Shown piece by piece: positions 6,896 to 12,553 of a DNA stretch of 12,553 bases (the stretch's first letter is position 1; each line of letters opens with the position of its first letter). Position numbers and translations under genes: made by a program. The notes beneath the pieces were generated by a model. The model was not told where the DNA came from. It did no database searches and saw only the letters and a list, made by a program, of their open reading frames with translations. Source of the stretch: Verrucomicrobia bacterium UBA2970 (GTDB taxonomy: Bacteria; Verrucomicrobiota; Verrucomicrobiia; Limisphaerales; AAA164-E04); assembly GCA_002348345.1 (NCBI GenBank), contig DEAY01000241.1:1-12553 (forward strand), in the 5' to 3' direction.

Positions 6896-6917
6896 CTGAG
6901 GCGCCTTTCCGCCTCGG
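6896..6917. terminator. Hairpin between convergent genes
   Basis: GAGGCG at 6898-6903 pairs with CGCCTC at 6910-6915 across a six-base loop. The stem extends by a G-U and a C-G pair to eight pairs. It lies just after the DUF4159 stop and 41 bases beyond the stop of the facing PrsW gene, so it could serve both. There is no U-tract on either side, so an intrinsic terminator is possible but not proven. Confidence 0.5.
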
Positions 6918-6957
6918 ATAGCCGCGGATCCGACCCTTCCCCGGAATGAGGCGGGGG

Positions 6958-7995
6958 TCAGGTGGTGGGGGGACGATCCTCTTCCCCCCTGAGATAGCGA
7001 TCGAAACGATCGTGTTTCGAGAGGTAAAGGATGAGGATCAGGACGCTCAGGAGACTGATTCCCAGGCTGGTCAAGGTCCCGCTGAAGGTATTGAACAGGG
7101 CGTGGAGCAGAGAGGGGATGCCGATCCCGACGAGGAAGAGGACGATCCGCCGCTTGGGATAGAGAGAGGCGAAGCCGAGCCAATAGCCGGCAACCCCGGT
7201 CCAGACCGCGTGGAGGACGGGAAGGGAGGTGAGGCGGAGGAGATTGAGAAAGAGATATTCCGTCTGTGATTGGGCGAATTGAACATTGCGGTCCAACTGG
7301 TAATCCAAGCCCTCGTAGATCCCGAATCCCAATCCGCAAATCATTCCGTAGTAGGCCATTGTTCGGGGGCGATACCCTTCCGCTCGTTTCGAAAGGACGT
7401 AGATCATCAGGATCTTGCAGAGCTCCTCCGGGATCGCGACCCAGACGAAAAATGCCATCGCGCGAATAGCCGGAAGATCGGAGCCAATCCAGGCCGTCGG
7501 GAAGGAGATGAGGGGAAGTCGAAAAAACCCCATCAGCAGGCTGACCGAGACGAGTCCCGTGCCCAGGAAACAAAAAATGGAGGTCCCGATCTTGATGTGG
7601 GGTGCCGGAAAAACGTGGTAAAAGAGGATGGCCCAAAGCACCGAGAAGTAAAGCGCCGTCAAGAAAAACACCATTGGTTGACTCATCACTCCGATGAACA
7701 GGGTGAAGAGGACCATGGGAACCAGTCCGACCCCGATCAGGGAGAGGAGGCCTCGATGGTCCAGATCGGCAAGGCGATGAAGTTCGTTGAAGGGCCAGAG
7801 GAACGGGAGCAGGCCTCGAGAGCGTGATGGGGAGCGGCCGTGGCAAAGCGCACGGTAGGGCACGGTTTGGTTCGGATGATCGGATTGGATCGGCGTTTCC
7901 AGAGTGATCCCTCCCTGGCGATAGCGGTCGGCCAGTTCGCTCTGGGTGAATGGACCTTCCGTGCTCGAATCGGGATTCTGAATATAGTAGACCAT
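6958..7995 (-). CDS. PrsW-type intramembrane metalloprotease with N-terminal GYF-like domain
   Basis: A 345-residue polytopic membrane protein. Residues 2-45 (YYIQNPDSSTEGPFTQSELADRY and following) match the GYF_2 domain, usually a cytoplasmic peptide-binding module. From about residue 82 the chain is almost all hydrophobic, with roughly eight membrane segments. The PrsW/CPBP-like motifs are present: EELCK at 190-194, FGIYE at 224-228, His262 in LHAVWTG and His298 in LHALFN. PrsW proteases cleave anti-sigma factors within the membrane in Bacillus; the target here is unknown. ATG at 7995 is chosen over an in-frame TTG at 8043 because a GAGGT ribosome site lies six bases before it and the GYF domain starts directly after. 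It is convergent with the DUF4159 gene and divergent from the radical SAM gene. No anti-sigma factor gene is visible in the window. Confidence 0.9.
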   Translation of the reverse strand: MVYYIQNPDSSTEGPFTQSELADRYRQGGITLETPIQSDHPNQTVPYRALCHGRSPSRSRGLLPFLWPFNELHRLADLDHRGLLSLIGVGLVPMVLFTLFIGVMSQPMVFFLTALYFSVLWAILFYHVFPAPHIKIGTSIFCFLGTGLVSVSLLMGFFRLPLISFPTAWIGSDLPAIRAMAFFVWVAIPEELCKILMIYVLSKRAEGYRPRTMAYYGMICGLGFGIYEGLDYQLDRNVQFAQSQTEYLFLNLLRLTSLPVLHAVWTGVAGYWLGFASLYPKRRIVLFLVGIGIPSLLHALFNTFSGTLTSLGISLLSVLILILYLSKHDRFDRYLRGEEDRPPTT

Positions 7996-8001
7996 CGATA
8001 G

Positions 8002-8006
8002 ACCTC
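8002..8006 (-). promoter_or_regulatory. Ribosome-binding site of the PrsW gene
   Basis: On the minus strand GAGGT stands six bases before ATG 7995. It fixes the start and contrasts with the adjacent divergent gene, which has none. A poor promoter candidate lies upstream on the same strand (TTGCCA, 17 bases, TACACC). Confidence 0.6.
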
Positions 8007-8095
8007 GTCCTGGCGGTGTAATCCAGTTCTGGCTGGCTGGCAATTCGGAATCGGGGGGGGCACCCCGTGCTGATCGGATTGAGGCATGATCGAAT

Positions 8096-8128
8096 TTGAC
8101 TGAACTGGGACTCGATTCGTTCTAGATT
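8096..8128 (+). promoter_or_regulatory. Candidate promoter of the radical SAM gene
   Basis: TTGACT at 8096-8101 resembles a -35 and TAGATT at 8123-8128 a -10. Their spacing of 21 bases is too long for a standard sigma-70 promoter; TGAACT at 8101-8106 gives 16 bases but a weaker match. The 11-mer TCTAGATTCCC around the -10 also occurs at 1133-1143. Seven bases separate TAGATT from ATG 8136, so transcription would start at or next to the start codon. Confidence 0.5.
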
Positions 8129-8135
8129 CCCTCCG

Positions 8136-9677
8136 ATGCCTGGTTCGCAAATCATCTTGTCGACCCTCAACGCAAAGTACATCCATGCCTCATTTGGGTT
8201 GCGCTATCTTTATGCGAATATGGGTCCGCTTCGCGACCGGGCGACGATCGTCGAATTCGAGATCGGGCAACCGCCGTTGACGATGGTCGAGCGCTTACTC
8301 GCGGCCTCACCGAAGATCATCGGATTCGGGGTCTACATTTGGAATGTCTCCGAAACCCTTTCCGTCATGCGATGCCTTCGACGGATCGCTCCTGAGGTGG
8401 TCCTGGTGGTGGGTGGACCGGAGGTCAGTTATGAGCAGGCGGAGCAGGCAATCTGTGGGCTGGCTGACGTGGTGATCGCCGGTGAGGCGGATCTGGCGTT
8501 TCCCGAGGTTTGCCGAGAAATCCTCGACCATGGCCGTCCGCGAAGACGGTTCGTTCAAGCCCCATTACCCGATCTCACCCACTTGAATCTTCCCTACCCT
8601 GACTATACGGATGAGGATATCCAGCATCGAATCGTCTATGTCGAGGCCTCGAGAGGGTGTCCCTTTACTTGTGAATTCTGCCTCTCATCGCTCGACCTAC
8701 CGGTCCGGACCATTCCGCAGGAAAAATTCCTGACGGCCATGGATGAACTCTATCGGCGTGGCGTTCAACACTTCAAATTTGTCGATCGAACCTTTAATTT
8801 GAACCTCCGATCGAGTCGGGCGATCCTCGAGTTTTTTTTGGCTCGTTTGCGTCCGGGACTGTTTCTCCATTTTGAAATGATTCCTGATCGGCTGCCAGGG
8901 GCTCTCCGCGAGGTCATCGAGCAGTTTCCAGCCGGGATGCTTCAGTTTGAGGTGGGGATTCAAACCTTCGATGTCACGACGTCCGAAAACATCAGTCGCC
9001 GTCAGAATTACAGTCGACTGAGGGAGAATCTTGGTTTTCTGAGAGAACGCACGGGGGTTCATGTGCATGCGGACCTCATTGTGGGGCTGCCCGGGGAGGC
9101 CATGGAAAGCTTTGGCGAAGGATTCGACCAACTCATCGCGCTTCGCCCGCAGGAAATCCAGGTCGGGATATTGAAGCGACTCAGGGGTACCCCGATCGTT
9201 CGGCACGATGAGACGCATGGAATGGTCTACAGCGCCGAGGCGCCCTATGAATTGTTACAGAATCACTCGATTGATTTCCCAACGATGCAGCGTCTCAGGC
9301 GCTTTGCCCGTTTTTGGGATCTGATTGGAAACAGTGGCAATTTTGTGGAATCGGTCGTACTCATCTGGGCGATGGGGCAGTCGCCCTTTTGGTCCTTTCT
9401 CAGTTTCAGTGATTGGTTGTATGAACAGGCCAATCGGCGGCATGGGATTGCTCTCACCAAGCTCGTCGGATTCCTGTTCCGATTCTTGGTGGAGGAGAAA
9501 GGCCAGGCCCCCGGGGTCGTGGCTCCCGTTTTATTGCGCGATTACCAGCGAGGTGGGCGAAGTGACGTGCCGATTATCCTGCGGGACCATATCGAATCGA
9601 GGAGCGTTGGGGCCGGCCCCCGGGAGAAGCGGGTGGCCTTGAAACGGCAGGGCCGGCACCTGCTCGCCGCTGAATAG
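8136..9677 (+). CDS. B12-binding-domain radical SAM protein (DUF4080-type)
   Basis: A 513-residue cytoplasmic iron-sulfur enzyme. Residues 1-140 form a cobalamin-binding-like Rossmann domain (STLNAKYIHASFGLRYLY, IIGFGVYIWN, VVLVVGGPEVSYE, DVVIAGEADLAF). The radical SAM core follows, with the cluster motif CPFTCEFC giving Cys175, Cys179 and Cys182 and preceded by YVEASRG. Later core strands include FKFVDRTFNLN, FEVGIQTF and HADLIVGLPGE. Residues from about 380 match the tail called DUF4080 (FWDLIGNSGNF, FWSFLSFSDWLYEQ). Cobalamin radical SAM enzymes often methylate unactivated carbons, but this subfamily has no established substrate, and the base-off DxHxxG cobalamin motif is not evident, as is common in the class. 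It stands alone on the plus strand, divergent from PrsW, and is followed by its own hairpin region. No ribosome-binding site precedes the ATG. Family assignment is firm, function unknown. Confidence 0.92.
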   Translation: MPGSQIILSTLNAKYIHASFGLRYLYANMGPLRDRATIVEFEIGQPPLTMVERLLAASPKIIGFGVYIWNVSETLSVMRCLRRIAPEVVLVVGGPEVSYEQAEQAICGLADVVIAGEADLAFPEVCREILDHGRPRRRFVQAPLPDLTHLNLPYPDYTDEDIQHRIVYVEASRGCPFTCEFCLSSLDLPVRTIPQEKFLTAMDELYRRGVQHFKFVDRTFNLNLRSSRAILEFFLARLRPGLFLHFEMIPDRLPGALREVIEQFPAGMLQFEVGIQTFDVTTSENISRRQNYSRLRENLGFLRERTGVHVHADLIVGLPGEAMESFGEGFDQLIALRPQEIQVGILKRLRGTPIVRHDETHGMVYSAEAPYELLQNHSIDFPTMQRLRRFARFWDLIGNSGNFVESVVLIWAMGQSPFWSFLSFSDWLYEQANRRHGIALTKLVGFLFRFLVEEKGQAPGVVAPVLLRDYQRGGRSDVPIILRDHIESRSVGAGPREKRVALKRQGRHLLAAE

Positions 9678-9683
9678 AAAGTC

Positions 9684-9755
9684 CCCGTCCCATCAGGGCG
9701 GTGATCGGCCGATGCCCCACGGGGGGCGAGGGCTTGTTCCGGCCGTGGGGACGGG
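9684..9755 (+). terminator. Two mutually exclusive GC hairpins after the radical SAM gene
   Basis: CCCGTCCC at 9684-9691 can pair with GGGACGGG at 9748-9755. CCCCACGG at 9715-9722 can pair with CCGTGGGG at 9743-9750. Both are perfect eight-base stems and share bases 9748-9750, so only one can form fully at a time. They begin six bases after the radical SAM stop and precede the likely promoter of the next gene, so an end-of-transcript role is most likely. No U-tract follows. Confidence 0.5.
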
Positions 9756-9764
9756 ATCGCTTTG

Positions 9765-9777
9765 CCACACCCTGTGG
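9765..9777. promoter_or_regulatory. Short palindrome upstream of the transhydrogenase promoter
   Basis: CCACA and TGTGG form a perfect inverted repeat around CCC, and an eight-base palindrome ACCGCGGT follows at 9790-9797. Both lie upstream of the candidate -35 at 9811. They could be regulator sites, but palindromes of this size occur by chance in GC-rich DNA. Confidence 0.25.
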
Positions 9778-9810
9778 TCGAAACAAGGCACCGCGGTCGG
9801 ATTCACCCGG

Positions 9811-9838
9811 TTGCAATTCCCTCGCTGAATCCTAGACT
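9811..9838 (+). promoter_or_regulatory. Candidate promoter of the transhydrogenase gene
   Basis: TTGCAA at 9811-9816 and TAGACT at 9833-9838 are 16 bases apart. Seven bases separate the -10 from ATG 9846, exactly the distance seen before the radical SAM gene. There is no ribosome-binding sequence between them, so a leaderless transcript is likely. Confidence 0.5.
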
Positions 9839-9845
9839 GATTTGG

Positions 9846-11123
9846 ATGCAACTTGATTCGGCGTTTGAAATGGCGGCATCCCAGATCCGCTTCGGGACGG
9901 GGGTGACCCGGGAAGTGGGGATGGATATAGCTGATTGGGGAGCGAAACGGGTCATGGTGTTGACCGATGCCCACCTGAGCGCACTGGACCCGGTGCAAAC
10001 GGTCCTGGATGCTCTGGCCTCGGAGCAGGTGGAGGGTGTCCTGTTCAATCGGGTGAGGGTGGAACCCACTGATGAATCCTTGATGGAAGCCATCCGTTTT
10101 GCTCAAGAAGGAGGGTTTGACGCCTATGTGGCTGTGGGCGGGGGATCGACGATGGACACCGCCAAGGCAGCCAATCTTTATGCCTGCTATCCGGCTGATT
10201 TTCTCGACTACGTGAACCCTCCGATTGGGAGTGGGAAACCGGTGCCCGGTCCGCTCAAGCCGCTGATCGCCATTCCCACCACGGCGGGAACAGGGAGTGA
10301 GACGACAGGAGTCGCTATTTTTGATTACTTGCCCATGGAGGCCAAGACGGGGATCGCGCATCGCCGCCTTAAGCCGACCTTGGGGATTGTGGATCCTGAG
10401 AACACGAGAACCCTCCCGCCCCTGGCTGTCGCGGCAACGGGGCTCGATGTGCTCTGCCATGCATTGGAGTCTTTCACTGCACGGCCCTTTGACCAACGCC
10501 CCCTGCCGGAGCGCCCCTTGTTGCGACCGGCCTATCAGGGATCAAATCCGATCAGTGATCTCTGGTCTCGCGAGGCCATTTGCCTGGGGGCCAAGTATTT
10601 GCTGCGAGCCTACCAGGATGCTGAAGATTTCGAAGCGCGCCGAGGCATGCTCCTGGCGGCCACCTATGCCGGGATCGGATTCGGCAACGCGGGAGTCCAC
10701 CTGGCTCATGGGATGTCGTATCCCGTGTCGGGAATGGTTCGGGATTATCGTCCGGAAGGTTACCCGATCGATCATCCCCTGGTGCCCCATGGGATTTCCG
10801 TGATCCTCAATGCTCCAGCAGTCTTTCGCTTTACCGGGCCGGCGTGTCCTGATCGGCACGCCGCCGCCGCGCAGGCGCTGGGGGCTACGGTCGATTCTGC
10901 CTCCAAGGAATCCGCTGGGGAGGTGTTGGCGGAGCAGGTTGTTCGTCTCATGCAGGCGCTCGATGTACCGAACGGGTTGTCAGCGATTGGCTACCGGGAG
11001 GAGGACATTCCGACGCTCGTGGCGGGAACCTTGCCCCAGCATCGGGTCACCAAGATATCGCCTCGGCCGGCTGGTGAAGATGATCTCAGTGCTCTGTTTG
11101 CCGACGCGATGGTGGCTTGGTGA
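9846..11123 (+). CDS. Hydroxyacid-oxoacid transhydrogenase (iron-containing, ADHFE1-like)
   Basis: A 425-residue group III iron-dependent alcohol dehydrogenase family enzyme. The animal counterpart (HOT, ADHFE1, EC 1.1.99.24) oxidises 4-hydroxybutyrate to succinic semialdehyde while reducing 2-oxoglutarate to D-2-hydroxyglutarate without free cofactor. Blocks nearly identical to what I recall of ADHFE1 are visible: SAFEMAASQIRFG, RVEPTDESLMEAI, DAYVAVGGGSTMDTAKAANL, IPTTAGTGSETTGVAIFDY, RPAYQGSNPISDLW, GIGFGNAGVHLAHGMSYPVS, and VTKISPRP near the end. Candidate iron ligands are Asp201 and His205 (GLDVLCHALES), His288 (LAHGMSYP) and His315 (VPHG). ATG 9846 is chosen over the open TTG at 9762 because homology begins immediately after it and the candidate promoter lies between the two. 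No succinic-semialdehyde dehydrogenase or hydroxyglutarate dehydrogenase is adjacent, so the physiological substrate pair is inferred from the family. Confidence 0.94.
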   Translation: MQLDSAFEMAASQIRFGTGVTREVGMDIADWGAKRVMVLTDAHLSALDPVQTVLDALASEQVEGVLFNRVRVEPTDESLMEAIRFAQEGGFDAYVAVGGGSTMDTAKAANLYACYPADFLDYVNPPIGSGKPVPGPLKPLIAIPTTAGTGSETTGVAIFDYLPMEAKTGIAHRRLKPTLGIVDPENTRTLPPLAVAATGLDVLCHALESFTARPFDQRPLPERPLLRPAYQGSNPISDLWSREAICLGAKYLLRAYQDAEDFEARRGMLLAATYAGIGFGNAGVHLAHGMSYPVSGMVRDYRPEGYPIDHPLVPHGISVILNAPAVFRFTGPACPDRHAAAAQALGATVDSASKESAGEVLAEQVVRLMQALDVPNGLSAIGYREEDIPTLVAGTLPQHRVTKISPRPAGEDDLSALFADAMVAW

Positions 11124-11220
11124 TCCGGCTCGTTCCGTCGGGGGGACGTAGGATCAGCACAATCAAGGAAGCGGAAGGTCTCGAGGGCGGACGAAGGGGC
11201 TTGACGACACCGGCTCCGGA

Positions 11221-11253
11221 TGTCCCCGGCATCGCGTGCCCCGGGCGGGGACA
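11221..11253. terminator. Hairpin between convergent transhydrogenase and CotH genes
   Basis: TGTCCCCG at 11221-11228 pairs with CGGGGACA at 11246-11253, a perfect eight-base stem, with a smaller GGCA/TGCC stem nested inside. It starts six bases beyond the CotH stop codon on the minus strand and about 100 bases after the transhydrogenase stop, so it could end both transcripts. No U-tract flanks it. Confidence 0.55.
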
Positions 11254-11259
11254 GGTTCC

Positions 11260-12553
11260 TCAGTTTGGCTTGCCGGGGGAGGGGGAGATAATCTGGAGAT
11301 CGTTGCTTTCCGTCCCGGGCCTTCGCCAGGACTGATCATCCTCCAATGGGCCGAACGAGACCAGGTCGAGTTGGCGATTCGATTGGGTGTCCCGGTCGTA
11401 AAGTCCGATGCTCTCGCCTTTCTTGGATAATTTGAAATTGGTGTGAAATTCCGAAGTCGTCGATTCTCCATCCTCATCGGCCCACACCATGACCGTCCCG
11501 TTTGGAGCAAGGCGTGCGCGCTCGGGAAAACGCCACTTTCGAGGATGACGGGGATTGTCGCTGAGCCAATAGCCCGAGAGATCGAGTTCGTCATCGGTTC
11601 GATTGCTGATTTCAATCCAGTCATCGAAGTCCCCGTCCGCATCGGCAATCGTTCGGGTGTTGCTCGCCATGACTTCGGTGATCCACAGGGGTGACTGAGT
11701 CGCCCGCTCCGGTTCGACCCGGTAGGACAAGGCTCCAAACTCGGTGTTCCGCGGAAAGAAGGTCACAGTCTTCGATTCGTTTCTCCGGGCCGCAACATAG
11801 TAAAACATCTTTTTGCCAACCGCTTGGGGGGGGATCGTCGCGGTGAAGCGAGTGGATTCCCGCTTCGCCATGGCGACCGATTGATAGACCCCATGCTTTC
11901 GGTGGCTGAAGTAGAGGAGCGCCGATTCAACGTCCGGGTTTGCCTCCGTTCGAAGTTCGATCGTGGCGACTTCCAGCGGCCGCACTGGGTCGGACCCATT
12001 CCCCCGATGCTGAACCGAGACGATTTTGGGAGGCGCTGGTTGAAAGGCCTCATACTCGTCCAGGTAGCGGCGTCGCTGCTCCACAAAGCCTTTCAGGCTA
12101 ATTCGACGGGTGGGTCCTCGAAAACCCACTCCGGTGGTGTCTACGGTAACCGCTTTCTTGAACACCTCGTAGCCTTCGTGCTTACGGGTATCCTGCTGGA
12201 TTTCTGAATCGATGAGCGCCTGGTAGGGATCAACGAGGGCCCCGATCCGACCCCAATCGAGCCAATTGTCGCGAAGGGTTCGGACGTGTGCCAGGTAGCG
12301 GGCCTTGAGATCAGGAACCTTGAGGAGCCTGTGGATGAGTGGTTTGTTCTCATCGCTCAGGCCGAAGAGGGGATCGAGTCCTTTTTCCGGGTCGCCGTTG
12401 AATCCAGGCCCGCCCGGTTTTCGAAAGGTCTCGTTACTGTCGTGAGGGACCAGATGAAGACGCCCGTCGGGATCGGTGTAAATGGAAAAATCGCTGGCTC
12501 TGACCCAGTAGCCATCGTTGTCGACAAAGACGTTCTCCAAGGCGAGGAACCAG
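11260..12553 (-). CDS. CotH kinase-family surface protein with C-terminal lamin-tail domain (cut by window edge)
   Basis: The frame is open across the window edge; 430 residues are visible and the N-terminus, expected to carry an export signal, is outside. The visible part starts WFLALENVFVDNDGYWVRAS, then a DPDGRLHLVPHDSNETF stretch, which is the end of a CotH-type protein-kinase-like domain with metal-binding acidic residues. The domain ends by about visible residue 170 (GFVEQRRRYLDEYEAF). Next comes a beta-rich module of about 110 residues (PPKIVSVQHRGNG... through TVTFFPRNTEFGALSYRV). The last 140 residues or so form a lamin-tail domain: LWITEVMASNTRTIADADGD, then DDWIEISNRTDDELDLSGYW and LSDNPRHPRKWRFPE. 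The chain ends SPSPGKPN, as such proteins often do. These proteins are typical of Verrucomicrobia and Planctomycetes and are presumed extracellular. The substrate is unknown. Confidence 0.92.
   Translation of the reverse strand, partial: WFLALENVFVDNDGYWVRASDFSIYTDPDGRLHLVPHDSNETFRKPGGPGFNGDPEKGLDPLFGLSDENKPLIHRLLKVPDLKARYLAHVRTLRDNWLDWGRIGALVDPYQALIDSEIQQDTRKHEGYEVFKKAVTVDTTGVGFRGPTRRISLKGFVEQRRRYLDEYEAFQPAPPKIVSVQHRGNGSDPVRPLEVATIELRTEANPDVESALLYFSHRKHGVYQSVAMAKRESTRFTATIPPQAVGKKMFYYVAARRNESKTVTFFPRNTEFGALSYRVEPERATQSPLWITEVMASNTRTIADADGDFDDWIEISNRTDDELDLSGYWLSDNPRHPRKWRFPERARLAPNGTVMVWADEDGESTTSEFHTNFKLSKKGESIGLYDRDTQSNRQLDLVSFGPLEDDQSWRRPGTESNDLQIISPSPGKPN

Noticed and set aside
7270..7827. 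185-codon plus-strand open frame
   Set aside because: Antisense to PrsW; the charged Glu/Asp/Arg/Lys-rich product is what the complement of membrane-helix codons gives.
6728..8182. 484-codon minus-strand open frame
   Set aside because: It shares the strand with PrsW but runs in another frame. The translation is Arg/Pro/Ser/Leu-rich with no domain, while the PrsW frame shows clear motifs and a ribosome site.
9762..9845. TTG-initiated 28-residue extension of the transhydrogenase
   Set aside because: The extension reads as non-homologous basic text and would cover the candidate promoter; homology to the family starts just after ATG 9846.
1..12553. Defence island, CRISPR, toxin-antitoxin or mobile element
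   Set aside because: No regularly spaced repeats, transposase, integrase, nuclease pair or antitoxin-like gene was seen. TopB here looks like a chromosomal gene rather than part of a mobile element, though its other side is outside the window.

Overview
The window looks like chromosome from a GC-rich bacterium of the PVC superphylum, most likely Verrucomicrobiota. This is inferred from the gene families: a secreted type I sulfatase, DUF4159, a CotH kinase-like protein ending in a lamin-tail domain and a terminal SPGKPN-type sequence, a diverged squalene-hopene-cyclase-like protein, and a B12-type radical SAM protein with a DUF4080-like tail. I see no tRNA, rRNA, CRISPR array, transposase, integrase or phage gene, and there is no clear boundary of a horizontally acquired island. 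Eleven coding regions are supported. Two are cut by the window edges.

Layout, left to right. (1) Minus strand, 1-864: the N-terminal 288 residues of DNA topoisomerase III (topB), cut before the catalytic tyrosine. (2) Plus strand, 1151-4033: a tightly packed cluster. It holds a 21-residue hydrophobic peptide, a four-helix membrane protein whose TTG start overlaps the peptide's stop codon, a DCC-family (DUF393) thiol oxidoreductase-like protein, and a 635-residue terpene/triterpene cyclase with an intact DADDT acid motif and several QW-type repeats. (3) A 539-base gap containing an A/T-tract tandem repeat in otherwise GC-rich DNA. (4) Plus strand, 4573-6889: an exported sulfatase followed 10 bases later by an exported DUF4159 protein. 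(5) Minus strand, 6958-7995: a GYF-like domain fused to a PrsW-type intramembrane protease. (6) Plus strand, divergent from it, 8136-9677: a B12-binding radical SAM protein. (7) Plus strand, 9846-11123: an iron-type hydroxyacid-oxoacid transhydrogenase closely resembling animal mitochondrial ADHFE1. (8) Minus strand, 11260 to the window end: the C-terminal part of a CotH-type surface protein with a lamin-tail domain.

The genes do not form one obvious pathway. The 1151-4033 cluster is the best candidate functional unit: a membrane redox-like protein, a small membrane protein and a lipid cyclase. The sulfatase/DUF4159 pair is the second. Several products (sulfatase, DUF4159, PrsW, CotH/LTD) act in or outside the membrane.

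The most interesting non-gene signal is a repeated promoter architecture. TAGATT or TAGACT hexamers lie 7-10 bases before the ATG of three transcription units that lack a Shine-Dalgarno sequence, which suggests leaderless or nearly leaderless mRNAs. I did not find a clearly new defence or mobile system here.
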